Program-made: the position numbers and the translations under genes
The notes under the pieces: model-generated
Told to the model about the DNA's origin: nothing
The model's database searches: none
Seen by the model: only the letters and a program-made list of their open reading frames with translations
Shown: one piece after another, positions 1-8,640 of the stretch
Numbering within the stretch: position 1 is the first letter of the stretch
How the letters are laid out: every line of letters begins with the position of its first letter
Source of the DNA: Paenibacillus alkalitolerans
GTDB lineage: Bacteria > Bacillota > Bacilli > Paenibacillales > YIM-B00363
Length of the DNA stretch: 48,972 bases
Assembly: GCF_016482785.1 (NCBI RefSeq)
Contig: NZ_JAEMXM010000016.1
Coordinates: forward strand, 1 to 48,972
Direction: 5' to 3'

Positions 1-332
1 GCAATTCACTATAACACTCCAAAATTAAGGGGCCGGACCGTAAACTGTTGTTTGGACCACACCTTATGAACAATCGGCTACCATAATTAAAATAGTCATT
101 AAATAAAACAGGGAAAATGAGCAGTGAAGAGACAAAATATGAACATATTATTGTCATAACGCAGGTACAACAGTGACACATTAGTTCAATTGCGGCAAGA
201 ATACGATATGGCATGGCCGGCAGCCGGAAGGCTGCTTTTTCTTTTTAACCTTTAATAACGGACTATCCTTGCGCCATACAATGGTTATGAAGTTACTCAA
301 AATGTAAGGTCAGACTTCGAAAGGAGGATGAC
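1..332. other. Intergenic region with no convincing gene
   Basis: No supported coding sequence is seen here. A 19-codon reading frame from the ATG at 117 has only a weak upstream GGGAAA and no recognisable content. The segment holds an intrinsic terminator at 220-246, which would end a plus-strand transcript coming from outside the window, and then about 85 bases of leader before the first operon. I could not fix a convincing -35/-10 pair in this leader. Confidence 0.5.
220..246 (+). terminator. Intrinsic terminator of an upstream transcript
   Basis: The arms GCAGCC (220-225) and GGCTGC (230-235) pair perfectly around a GGAA loop and are followed by a T-rich tract (TTTTTCTTTTT). It separates the first operon of the window from whatever lies upstream, so that operon probably has its own promoter. 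Confidence 0.75.
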
Positions 333-1697
333 ATGAGAAAGATACGGATCGGGGCAGGGCAAGGCTTTTACGGCGACTCGATATGGCCGGCAATCGAAAC
401 GGCGAAAAGAGGGGACGTCCAATATATGTGTTTCGATGCCCTTGCCGAGTTGACGCTCGCCATTTTGCAAAAAGACCGACAGAAAGATCCGGAAAAAGGT
501 TACGCCGGGGACATCACCCGGACAATGCGGGAACTGCTCCCTTATGTAAAAGAAAAGGGAATAAAGATTTTGACGAATGCCGGGGGAATGAATCCGCTTG
601 GAGCGCTTCGGGAGGTACGGAGAGCCGCAGCGGATCTCGGCATTCAAGGGCTTAAACTGGCGGTGGTAACGGGAGATGACGTTGCAGACCGGCTATCCGA
701 ATGGAAGAGGCAAGGAATTCCGCTTGATCACTTAGAGGACGGAAGAAGTATTGAATCCGTTATGGAGCGGCTCGTTTTTGCGAATGCCTATTTAGGTGCA
801 GGACCTGTTGTGGAAGCGCTTCAACACGGAGCCGACGTCGTCATAACGGGACGAACGACCGATTCGGCTCTGTTCCTTGCTCCGCTCGTTCACGAATTCG
901 GTTGGGGAGCGGAGAACTGGAACAGACTGGCTCAAGGCATACTTATGGGTCATCTAATGGAATGCTCAGGGCAGTCTACAGGAGGCAATTTCAGCGGCAG
1001 CTGGCAATCCGTCGAAAATTTGGACAGCATCGGCTTCCCGGTGGCGGAAGTTCAAGAAGACGGAGAGTTTATCATTACTAAGACGGAAGGAACGGGCGGA
1101 CTCGTTTCAGTAGATACGGTAAAGGAGCAGCTGCTTTATGAGATTCATGACCCGTCCGCTTATGTCACTCCGGATGTGGTGCTAGATTTGACCGAAGTTC
1201 AATTACGCGATGCCGGCCAGAACCGGGTACGCGTAACAGGCGCCTCCGGAAGTAAGCGGCCCGATCGGCTGAAAGTCGTCATGGGGTATGCGGACGGGTG
1301 GCTCGGGCAGGCGATCTGGGGCTATTCATGGCCTGACGCTTTGGAGAAGGCAAAAGCCGCAGACGGCATTATACGCAAGCAAATACAGCGGGCAGGCTTA
1401 CAGTTTGACGAAATCCGTACCGACTACCTCGGTTACAACTCTTTGCACGGACCGCTCGCGAAACCGCCGGCGGAAGAGCCCAACGAAGTGTACTTGCGCA
1501 TTGCCATGCGCTCCGGCAGGCGGGAAGAAGCGGAAAAGCTCGGCAGACTCGTTCCTCCGCTTATGCTCAGCGGCCCCCCCGCGATGAGCGGATTCCTGGG
1601 GATCATGAAGCCGCGCGAGCTGCTTGGCATGTGGTCGTGTCTCGTTCCGCGGCAAATCGTTGAGAGCGAAGTTCAGGTCAGCGTTCTGGAGGTGTAG
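333..1697 (+). CDS. AtuA-family acyl-CoA catabolism protein (DUF1446)
   Basis: This is a 454-residue member of the AtuA/DUF1446 family. The N-terminus (RKIRIGAGQGFYGDS) and the segments NAGGMNP, VVTGDDV and VITGRTTDSAL are typical of the family. AtuA is known as a gene of acyclic terpene (citronellol/geraniol) utilisation in Pseudomonas, but its reaction is not settled and homologues occur in many branched-chain acyl-CoA clusters. The ATG at 333 follows an excellent AAAGGAGG. It is the first gene of a five-gene operon in which an acyl-CoA dehydrogenase, a carboxyltransferase and an enoyl-CoA hydratase follow. The family call is firm. The substrate is inferred only from neighbours: a branched or terpenoid acyl-CoA. 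Confidence 0.85.
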   Translation: MRKIRIGAGQGFYGDSIWPAIETAKRGDVQYMCFDALAELTLAILQKDRQKDPEKGYAGDITRTMRELLPYVKEKGIKILTNAGGMNPLGALREVRRAAADLGIQGLKLAVVTGDDVADRLSEWKRQGIPLDHLEDGRSIESVMERLVFANAYLGAGPVVEALQHGADVVITGRTTDSALFLAPLVHEFGWGAENWNRLAQGILMGHLMECSGQSTGGNFSGSWQSVENLDSIGFPVAEVQEDGEFIITKTEGTGGLVSVDTVKEQLLYEIHDPSAYVTPDVVLDLTEVQLRDAGQNRVRVTGASGSKRPDRLKVVMGYADGWLGQAIWGYSWPDALEKAKAADGIIRKQIQRAGLQFDEIRTDYLGYNSLHGPLAKPPAEEPNEVYLRIAMRSGRREEAEKLGRLVPPLMLSGPPAMSGFLGIMKPRELLGMWSCLVPRQIVESEVQVSVLEV

Positions 1698-1700
1698 CTC

Positions 1701-2042
1701 ATGGCGCGAATTCAGCTTCGGCACGTGGCCCAAGCGCGCTCCGGCGACAAGGGGAACACGGTGAACATCGCGGTGTTCGCTTCCGATCGGGCCGCGTTTG
1801 AGGTGCTCTTGAGAGAAGTCACGGCCGAGAAAGTGCGGAGGCATTTTGAAGGGTTGGTGGATGGAGAAGTAACGCGTTATGTAGTCCCGAACGTACACGC
1901 AATGAATTTTGTCTGCAAGAATGCATTGGGTGGCGGGGGTTCTGCAACGATGAGAATGGATAATCTCGGGAAGTGTTATGCGTCCAATTTATTGCGTATG
2001 GAAATCGAGGTCGATGACAACGGGAGTCTCTCCAAGTCATAA
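1701..2042 (+). CDS. AtuA-like ferredoxin-fold partner protein
   Basis: This 113-residue protein matches the small C-terminal (ferredoxin-fold) domain found fused to, or encoded next to, AtuA proteins; the opening ARSGDKGNTVNIAVF and the NALGGGGSATMRMDNLGK segment are characteristic. The start lies three bases after the AtuA stop, with GGAGGTG overlapping the end of AtuA, so the two are translationally coupled and probably form one functional unit split over two genes. No catalytic residue can be named. There is no membrane segment or signal peptide. Confidence 0.8.
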   Translation: MARIQLRHVAQARSGDKGNTVNIAVFASDRAAFEVLLREVTAEKVRRHFEGLVDGEVTRYVVPNVHAMNFVCKNALGGGGSATMRMDNLGKCYASNLLRMEIEVDDNGSLSKS

Positions 2043-2061
2043 GCAGAGAGGTCGTGGGCGA

Positions 2062-3201
2062 ATGGATTTCGATTTAACCGCGGAACAAACGATGATCAGA
2101 GACTTGATTCGCGATTTTGCGGAGTCGGAGGTTGCACCGGGTGCGGTTGAAAGAGACCGGACGGGCGCCTTTCCCGAGGACATATTCGTGAAGCTGGCAA
2201 AGCTCGGGCTTATGGGGCTTCCTTTCCCCGAACAATACGGGGGCGGCGGGGCGGATACGATAAGCTTCGCGATTGTCGTCGAAGAGTTGAGCCGGGTGTG
2301 CGCATCTACCGGCATCACGTACTCCGCTCACATTTCTTTAGGGGGTGCTCCCCTTCAATTATTTGGGACAGACGAGCAAAAGGCGGCATACTTATCACCG
2401 TTGTGCGAAGGTCAATATTTGGGCGCTTTCGGTTTGACCGAGCCGGATGCCGGATCCGATGCGGGCGGAACCCGGACAACCGCCGTCCGCAGTGGGGATC
2501 AATGGGTGATTTCGGGGACCAAATGTTTTATAACCAATGCGAGTTACGCCCGGAATGTCGTTCTGACCGCGGTCACGGACCGATCCAAGGGAACAAGCGG
2601 AATTAGCTCCTTTATCGTGCCCACGGATGCGCCCGGTTTTACCGTATTTAACAATTATGAAAAAATGGGACTTCATGCATCAAATACAACGGAGCTAGTG
2701 CTCGATCAAGTGTCCGTACCCGGTGAAAATTTGTTGGGCGTCGAAGGCAACGGCTATAAACAGTTTCTTGCCGTCCTTGACGGAGGAAGAATCGGTATCG
2801 GTGCGATGGCCGTCGGCATCGCCCAAGGCGCATTCGAGAAATCGCTCCGGTATGCGAAGCAAAGAAAGCAATTCGGAAGAGCGATATCAACATTCCAGGC
2901 GATACAATTCAAGCTTGCGGATATGGCGACGAATATCGAGTTGGCGCGCAATATGGTATATAAAGCGGCATGGCTCAAAGATCAAGGCAGAAAGTTTAAG
3001 AAGGAAGCCGCCATGGCCAAGCTGTTCGCTTCCGAGATGTGTATGAAAGTTTGCGACCAGGCCGTTCAAATTCACGGCGGCTACGGATATATGAAAGAGT
3101 ATGAGGTGGAACGCTGCTTGCGTGACGCGAAGCTTTTGGAAATAGGAGAAGGCACGTCGGAGATACAGCGGATTGTGATTGCCGGTCAAATCGGATGTTA
3201 A
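2062..3201 (+). CDS. Acyl-CoA dehydrogenase
   Basis: This is a flavin-dependent acyl-CoA dehydrogenase of 379 residues, the usual length, introducing a 2,3 double bond into an acyl-CoA. It shows the N-terminal helical domain, the FAD-contacting GLTEPDAGSDAGG and the C-terminal QIHGGYGYMKEYEVER, followed by EIGEGTSEIQR. The Glu at about residue 363 sits where short-chain acyl-CoA dehydrogenases carry the catalytic base. An upstream in-frame ATG exists at 1978 inside the previous gene, but 2062 gives the canonical MDFDLT start after GAGAGG. It follows the AtuA pair and precedes a carboxyltransferase, as in leucine or terpene degradation, where dehydrogenation precedes carboxylation. The chain substrate cannot be told from sequence. 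Confidence 0.92.
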   Translation: MDFDLTAEQTMIRDLIRDFAESEVAPGAVERDRTGAFPEDIFVKLAKLGLMGLPFPEQYGGGGADTISFAIVVEELSRVCASTGITYSAHISLGGAPLQLFGTDEQKAAYLSPLCEGQYLGAFGLTEPDAGSDAGGTRTTAVRSGDQWVISGTKCFITNASYARNVVLTAVTDRSKGTSGISSFIVPTDAPGFTVFNNYEKMGLHASNTTELVLDQVSVPGENLLGVEGNGYKQFLAVLDGGRIGIGAMAVGIAQGAFEKSLRYAKQRKQFGRAISTFQAIQFKLADMATNIELARNMVYKAAWLKDQGRKFKKEAAMAKLFASEMCMKVCDQAVQIHGGYGYMKEYEVERCLRDAKLLEIGEGTSEIQRIVIAGQIGC

Positions 3202-3237
3202 TCGCCGCCCGGTATGAAAAAGGGGAGGTGCGGGCAT

Positions 3238-4782
3238 ATGTCCAATGAATTCGAATCGGGGGAGGGCATTTTGCATGAGCGGATCGAACGGATCAAGAAG
3301 GGAGGCTCCCCCAAATATCATGAAAAAAATGCGGAGCAGGGAAAGCTGTTTGTCCGCGACCGGTTGAAGCTGTTATTCGATCCCGGTTTCGAGCTTGAGG
3401 ATGCGTTATTCGCCAACTGCATGGAACGAGACTTGCCTGCCGACGGGGTAATAACGGCCATAGGAAAAATACACGGAAAGCCGGTATGCGTCATTGCGAA
3501 CGACTCCACGGTGAAAGCGGGATCGTGGGGAGCGCGGACAGTGGAGAAAATGATTCGCATGCAGGAATCCGCCGATAAAATGCGGGTTCCGCTCATTTAT
3601 CTGGTAGATTCGGCTGGAGCGCGGATTACCGATCAGGCTGAGATGTATCCGGGACGGCGCGGTGCGGGGAGAATCTTTTACAATCAGGTGAAGCTGTCGG
3701 GGAAAATCCCGCAGGTTTGCATATTGTTCGGTCCTTCCGCGGCGGGAGGAGCCTATATTCCCGCGTTTTGCGACATCGTCATTATGGTCGACGGAAATGC
3801 CTCGATGTATCTCGGATCCCCGCGAATCGTGGAAATCGTAACGGGCGAGAAAGCGACGTTGGAGCAATTGGGCGGCGCAAGGATGCACTGCTCCGTGTCC
3901 GGGTGCGGAGACGTGCTGGCGGACAATGAAGAAGAAGCGATTGCTCTGGCGAGGGAGTATCTCGCCTACTTTCCAGCCAATTTCAGTGAAAAGCCTCCCG
4001 TACGGGAACCAAAACCGCCTGAGGATTTCGAAAAAACGCCGGAAGAAATTATCCCGGACAATCAATATGCTCCTTTCGATATGTACGATCTGATTGAACG
4101 TATTATTGACAAAGATTCGTTCTTCGAAATAAAGAAGCTATTCGCCAAAGAACTCATTACCGGATTGGCGCGGTTGGCGGGCATGCCGGTAGGAGTCGTC
4201 GCCAATCAACCGCGGGTGAAGGGAGGAATCTTATTTATTGATTCTGCCGATAAAGCCGCGAAGTTTATCAGCTTGTGCGACGCCTTTCACATTCCGCTTC
4301 TGTTTTTGGCCGACGTTCCCGGCTTTATGGTCGGAACGAGCGTCGAACAGGCCGGAATTATTCGTCATGGGGCGAAGATGATTTCAGCGGTGTCGGAAGC
4401 GACGGTGACGAAAGTATCCGTTATCGTCCGCAAAGCGTATGGAGCCGGTCTTTACGCGATGGCCGGACCTGCGTTCGAGCCCGATTGCTGCCTGGCTTTG
4501 CCTACGGCGCAAATTGCCGTGATGGGACCGGAAGCGGCGGTAAATGCGGTATATTCGAATAAAATTGCCGAGCTGCCGGCGGCGCAAAGGGCAAATTTCA
4601 TTTCAAGCAAACGCGAGGAGTACAGTAAAGATATAGATCTGTACCGTCTTGCTTCAAATATGGTGATCGACGGTATTGTTCCCGCCAATTCATTGCGCTC
4701 CGAATTAATTAAACGCTTTGAGGCGTATTCGTCGAAAAGCGTTGCAAACTCACAGCGAAAGCATCCGGTATATCCGGTATGA
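3238..4782 (+). CDS. Acyl-CoA carboxylase, carboxyltransferase (beta) subunit
   Basis: This 514-residue protein is the biotin-dependent carboxyltransferase subunit of the propionyl/methylcrotonyl/geranyl-CoA carboxylase family. It has two crotonase-like halves: the N-half with FGPSAAGGAYIPAFCDIV and the C-half with VRKAYGAGLYAMAGPAF, both oxyanion-hole regions. ATG 3238 follows AGGGGAGGTG; an upstream in-frame ATG at 3214 lacks such a site. It needs a biotin carboxylase and a biotin carrier, and neither is encoded within this window, so they must lie elsewhere or be shared. Its position between an acyl-CoA dehydrogenase and an enoyl-CoA hydratase mimics the leucine (methylcrotonyl-CoA) and acyclic terpene routes. 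Confidence 0.88.
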   Translation: MSNEFESGEGILHERIERIKKGGSPKYHEKNAEQGKLFVRDRLKLLFDPGFELEDALFANCMERDLPADGVITAIGKIHGKPVCVIANDSTVKAGSWGARTVEKMIRMQESADKMRVPLIYLVDSAGARITDQAEMYPGRRGAGRIFYNQVKLSGKIPQVCILFGPSAAGGAYIPAFCDIVIMVDGNASMYLGSPRIVEIVTGEKATLEQLGGARMHCSVSGCGDVLADNEEEAIALAREYLAYFPANFSEKPPVREPKPPEDFEKTPEEIIPDNQYAPFDMYDLIERIIDKDSFFEIKKLFAKELITGLARLAGMPVGVVANQPRVKGGILFIDSADKAAKFISLCDAFHIPLLFLADVPGFMVGTSVEQAGIIRHGAKMISAVSEATVTKVSVIVRKAYGAGLYAMAGPAFEPDCCLALPTAQIAVMGPEAAVNAVYSNKIAELPAAQRANFISSKREEYSKDIDLYRLASNMVIDGIVPANSLRSELIKRFEAYSSKSVANSQRKHPVYPV

Positions 4783-4802
4783 ATGACAAGCGGGGTGAAA
4801 CG

Positions 4803-5585
4803 ATGAGGAAGCCGGTACTTTGGGAGAAGCATGGGCATATCGGATACATCCGCCTCAATCGCCCTGACGTTATGAATGCGCTTAATTACGACATGCTTGC
4901 CGCTCTCGGCGAAATAATTGGGAACATGGAGCAGTATCGCGGCGATATTCGTGCGGTGATTGTGGGAGGCGAAGGGAGGGCATTCTGCGCAGGCGCGGAT
5001 TTAAAGGAGCGGGCATTGCTCAAAGAGCGGCAGGTGCTCCGCAACGTAAACAAAACCAAGGAGGTGTTTACCGCCATTGAACGGCTCCCACAGCCCACGA
5101 TTGCGGCGATCAACGGCTACGCGCTCGGAGGAGGGCTGGAGCTTGCATTGTCGTGCGACTTCCGTTATGCGGTGCGCGAGGCGAAATTGGGACTTACGGA
5201 GGTTGGTTTGGGCATAATTCCCGGCGCGGGAGGGACACAACGATTGCCGCGTCTCATCGGACCGTCGAAAGCGAAGGAGCTGATTTTGACCGGACGGAAA
5301 ATCAGTGCGGAACGGGCGTTAGCTTTAGGAGTCTTGAACGGTGTTGCCGGGGACCGGCAGCAGCTGCAGGAGCTGTGCGAAGCATTGGCCGTTGATATTG
5401 CCACCAATGCTCCGTTGGCTGTTTACCAAGCAAAATTAGCGATCGACAGAGGAATGAACACTGATCTGCAAACGGGATTGGAGATCGAAGCCGAAGCTTA
5501 TGAAGCGATTATATCGACAAAAGACCGGCTGGAGGCGCTCAAAGCGTTCCGTGAAAAACGCGCTCCTCGTTTTACCGGAGAATAA
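4803..5585 (+). CDS. Enoyl-CoA hydratase/isomerase family protein
   Basis: This is a crotonase-fold protein of 260 residues, the family's usual size, expected to hydrate the unsaturated acyl-CoA made by the operon. GGGLELALSCD carries Glu113 and LTEVGLGIIPGAGGTQRL carries Glu133, matching the two catalytic glutamates of classical enoyl-CoA hydratases. An in-frame ATG at 4779 overlaps the previous stop as ATGA, but the ATG at 4803 has GGGGTG seven bases upstream and gives the normal N-terminus. It is the last gene of the operon and an intrinsic terminator follows. In methylglutaconyl-CoA or isohexenylglutaconyl-CoA pathways the hydratase acts right after the carboxylase, which fits the gene order. 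Confidence 0.88.
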   Translation: MRKPVLWEKHGHIGYIRLNRPDVMNALNYDMLAALGEIIGNMEQYRGDIRAVIVGGEGRAFCAGADLKERALLKERQVLRNVNKTKEVFTAIERLPQPTIAAINGYALGGGLELALSCDFRYAVREAKLGLTEVGLGIIPGAGGTQRLPRLIGPSKAKELILTGRKISAERALALGVLNGVAGDRQQLQELCEALAVDIATNAPLAVYQAKLAIDRGMNTDLQTGLEIEAEAYEAIISTKDRLEALKAFREKRAPRFTGE

Positions 5586-5602
5586 ATTATATAGGTACAA
5601 AT

Positions 5603-5632
5603 ACCTGAATCGAAAGGTTCAGGTTGTTTTTT
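5603..5632 (+). terminator. Intrinsic terminator of the acyl-CoA operon
   Basis: Perfect arms ACCTGAA (5603-5609) and TTCAGGT (5618-5624) enclose an 8-base loop and run into TTGTTTTTT. It lies 18 bases after the hydratase stop. Confidence 0.8.
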
Positions 5633-5727
5633 GCGCGCGCGTAATGAGGGTCAATCAAACGAGGTTACTGGCGGATTTTGTCGAATACGGATGGTAGAAC
5701 TGACAAATTACCGTTTAAGGGGACATC

Positions 5728-7746
5728 TTGGATGGGATTATAAATTGGATCGACGTTATGAGACATTCGCACCATTTGGAATTCGATATCGCTGTCATAT
5801 TGTTCTTTACATTCGCATCCGCATTACTTACATACTATTTAATAAACAGACATGTCCGAATATCGAACCAATTAAAGCACCTGGAGTATCGATACAGTTC
5901 GTTGATCCACAGCACGTTCGATGTTGTCGCGGAGTTGGACCCGTCGGGGAATATTTTGAACGTAAAGGACAAGCTGTTGGGATTGACGAAGGAGCAGGAA
6001 GGCGTTAGCTTCTTTGATATTGTTTGCAAAGTCGACCGCAAACGGGTCAAGACCGCCATTGCGGAAATGATCGCCGCAAAGTCCGCCGGCAAAATTCAAT
6101 TTCGTGTCATGCATGAGGACGGCAGACGCATTTACGTGGAGGCGTACGGCTCCACTGTGTTAGATACGAACGGCGAGGTGGCGGCCGTCGTGTTGGTTTG
6201 CCGCGATTGTACCGAGAAGAAAAGAGCCGAAACGGCGTTGAAGGAGAGCGAGGATCGTTACCGGCGGCTCGTCGAATTGTCCCCCCAACCGATAGGCATG
6301 TTTAAAGACGGGGAGTTTTACATTAATCCGGCCGGACTCAACGTACTGCGAGCGAATGGGCCCGAGGATTTAAGAGGGATAACGGTATTCGATTTCTTCA
6401 GCCCCGAACATTGGAAAGAAATTGAAGAATGGATTCGATTTATCGATCTCAACGGTTACTTGCCGCTTGCGGAACTCCCCTTCCTTCTATGGGACGGAAG
6501 CATCGGCTATATGGAAACTTCGGGCGTATACGATCCGCAATCGCAGACGTTTCACTTTGTCTTCAACGAGGTAACCGCGCGCAAACGTGCGGAATCGGCG
6601 CTTAAAGAAAGCGAGGCGCGTCTTCGTGAAAGCAAAGAATGCTATTATCAGCTGCAATCGAGCCTTGATTCCTTCTCCAGGGACTTGTTCGGTGTACTCA
6701 GCATTACCGAAATAAGGAACAGACTCGTGCACGAAGTGAGGAGGGTGCTGGATACCACTCATGTAAGTGTTGTCGTAAAAAGCGGATCCGGCTATAGCGA
6801 AGGGGATTTCGACACGGAGTATGCCGGCCATTTCATCGAACAGTTCGAATACGGGCAGTCCTTCGAAACAATAATCGAGAATAATTTCGGACATCTGATA
6901 TTTATCGGGAGAATCAAAGGGGAGAACGTGTTCCTGTGCATCTCCGGAAGGGATGATCTGCTCCAGTTGGAACCTTATCGGGTATGGCTGAAGACCATCG
7001 CCCGGTACGTAAGCGTTCTGTATGATAACTTTCGAGTCATTGAGGACCTAAGCGCCGAGCTGCTGCACCGCACGTCTAATGCGACCGCTCCGCCATGGTT
7101 GCTGCGCCTCTTCTTTAATATGACGGAGGACGAGCGGAAACGTCTTGCCTCGGATTTGCACGATACGGCGCTGCAGGAACAAATAATCTGGTACCGCAAG
7201 CTGGATTCTATCGCCTTAAACCCGGGATTGCGTGAGCATCGCGAGGAGCTGCAGAGGATTGCGGAAGGGCTTCTTGACGTTATTTATCAAATCCGGTTGA
7301 TTTGTTATGAATTGCGTCCCCCCTTTCTTAAAGAAATGGGAATTGTGGCCGCGCTTGCCAAGCTGTATGAAGACACTCAGCTGCGGTCGGATTTTGCGAT
7401 CGTTTTCAATTCGGAACAATTCCAAGAACACAGCCTGCAGGACGATTTGTTAATGTGCATTTACCGTATTAACCAAGAACTGTTGGCGAACGCCGCCAAA
7501 CATGCGCAAGCCAGCAGGGTGGATATTCAGCTTTTATCCGAATGCGGTCAAGTGTGTTTGTTTTATCGCGATAACGGTATCGGGTTTGACTTGCCGCAGC
7601 TTACAGCGGAATCGAGAGGGATGGGCATCTATGGCATAAAGGAAAGGGTTCGGAGCTTGGAGGGGGACATCCGTATGGAGTCTTCCCCGTATTCCGGATT
7701 GTCCGTATTCATTTCCTTGCCGGTAGCATCAAGTTTATCAAACTGA
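5728..7746 (+). CDS. PAS-containing sensor histidine kinase (NarX/DegS type)
   Basis: This 672-residue kinase has one likely membrane helix (about residues 19-39) with almost no external loop. Two PAS-like regions follow (about 50-165 and 170-295), each ending in a TxRKRAE-like linker, then a GAF-like or unassigned region (about 320-440), a HisKA_3 dimerisation domain and a C-terminal ATPase domain. The phosphoacceptor is His478 in LASDLHDTALQEQ; the ATPase carries ELLANAAKHAQA, DNGIGFD and GMGIYGIKERV. The start is read as TTG 5728 behind AAGGGGA; the next in-frame ATG is at 5758. It lies 20 bases before its response regulator, so the two form an operon. With no periplasmic domain, the signal is probably membrane-borne or cytoplasmic through PAS. 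The ligand is unknown. Confidence 0.9.
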   Translation: MDGIINWIDVMRHSHHLEFDIAVILFFTFASALLTYYLINRHVRISNQLKHLEYRYSSLIHSTFDVVAELDPSGNILNVKDKLLGLTKEQEGVSFFDIVCKVDRKRVKTAIAEMIAAKSAGKIQFRVMHEDGRRIYVEAYGSTVLDTNGEVAAVVLVCRDCTEKKRAETALKESEDRYRRLVELSPQPIGMFKDGEFYINPAGLNVLRANGPEDLRGITVFDFFSPEHWKEIEEWIRFIDLNGYLPLAELPFLLWDGSIGYMETSGVYDPQSQTFHFVFNEVTARKRAESALKESEARLRESKECYYQLQSSLDSFSRDLFGVLSITEIRNRLVHEVRRVLDTTHVSVVVKSGSGYSEGDFDTEYAGHFIEQFEYGQSFETIIENNFGHLIFIGRIKGENVFLCISGRDDLLQLEPYRVWLKTIARYVSVLYDNFRVIEDLSAELLHRTSNATAPPWLLRLFFNMTEDERKRLASDLHDTALQEQIIWYRKLDSIALNPGLREHREELQRIAEGLLDVIYQIRLICYELRPPFLKEMGIVAALAKLYEDTQLRSDFAIVFNSEQFQEHSLQDDLLMCIYRINQELLANAAKHAQASRVDIQLLSECGQVCLFYRDNGIGFDLPQLTAESRGMGIYGIKERVRSLEGDIRMESSPYSGLSVFISLPVASSLSN

Positions 7747-7766
7747 CAACAAGGAGCGTTGCAACT

Positions 7767-8411
7767 ATGAAAAAGATATTGCTTGTTGACGACCACCCTT
7801 CCGTTATGGAAGGCACTAAGATCATGCTGGAGAAGGACCATGACAACATCGTTACGCTTTGCTGTTCGGGGAAGGAAGCGATCGAATTGGCCGTCGCACA
7901 GTCATTCGATATTATGCTGTTTGATTTGAACATGCCGGAAATGAGCGGAATCGAGCTTACGCGGAAAGTGCTGGGTTTGTTACCGGATTCCATAATAATA
8001 ATATATACGGGATACGACATCGCTCCGCATTTCAACATGCTGATTGAGGCGGGGGTAACCGGATTCATCTCCAAGACGTTAACCGAGGAACAGCTGCTCA
8101 ACGCCGTTCGGTGCGCTGCGCGCAAAGAAGCGATTATTCCGCTGCCTCTGCTCCAGGAGTTGAGGAGAGTGAGTCCTTCGCCTCAGGCGGTAACCGAGAG
8201 GAGTTCCGGCACTGTTATGCTGAGCGACAAAGATAAGGCCATCTTGTTTGAGGTCGCGAAGGGGAAAAGCAATCGAGAAATCGCCGAAGAGCTTTTCGTC
8301 AGCCAACGGTCGCTTGAATACTGCTTAACGCAATTGTTCCAAAAACTCGGAGTCCGTTCACGAGTTGAGGCTGTCATGAAGTCCAGACAGCTCGGTCTTT
8401 TGGTCGGATAG
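7767..8411 (+). CDS. NarL/FixJ-family response regulator
   Basis: A DNA-binding response regulator of 214 residues. The receiver domain (1-120) has the acidic pair Asp8/Asp9 and the phosphorylated Asp53 in LFDLNMPEMSG; the switch Thr and Lys appear in IIYTG and ISKTL. A LuxR-type helix-turn-helix (about 150-210) shows AKGKSNREIAEELFVSQRSLE. It is the obvious partner of the HisKA_3 kinase immediately upstream. AAGGAG sits nine bases before the ATG. An intrinsic terminator follows, so the pair is a self-contained two-component operon next to, but not co-transcribed with, the chemosensory operon. Target genes are not evident. Confidence 0.93.
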   Translation: MKKILLVDDHPSVMEGTKIMLEKDHDNIVTLCCSGKEAIELAVAQSFDIMLFDLNMPEMSGIELTRKVLGLLPDSIIIIYTGYDIAPHFNMLIEAGVTGFISKTLTEEQLLNAVRCAARKEAIIPLPLLQELRRVSPSPQAVTERSSGTVMLSDKDKAILFEVAKGKSNREIAEELFVSQRSLEYCLTQLFQKLGVRSRVEAVMKSRQLGLLVG

Positions 8412-8440
8412 TAGGCCAATAGTTTCAATCCTTATTTACT

Positions 8441-8474
8441 GCCTGCATTTGATGCGGGCTATTTTTTTTTTTTT
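8441..8474 (+). terminator. Intrinsic terminator after the two-component operon
   Basis: Arms GCCTGCAT (8441-8448) and ATGCGGGC (8452-8459), with one G-T pair, are followed by a run of 13 T. This is a very strong terminator that isolates the kinase/regulator operon from cheA. Confidence 0.92.
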
Positions 8475-8640
8475 GATTCATTCAACAAATTCCTGCAATA
8501 CCCCGCAAAAATATTGCGCGATTCCGAAACGAGATTGCGGTTACAGATGAGTAGAAATCAATTATGATTTTATATATAAGGACTATTGGAATAGGATAAA
8601 AGTCTTGGGGCATTTTTTTGAAAGAGAGGTGAGCGCTTAC

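Noticed and set aside
117-176. Short frame of 19 codons starting at the first ATG after GGGAAA
   Set aside because: Weak binding site, no conserved content, and it lies before a terminator; not supportable as a gene.
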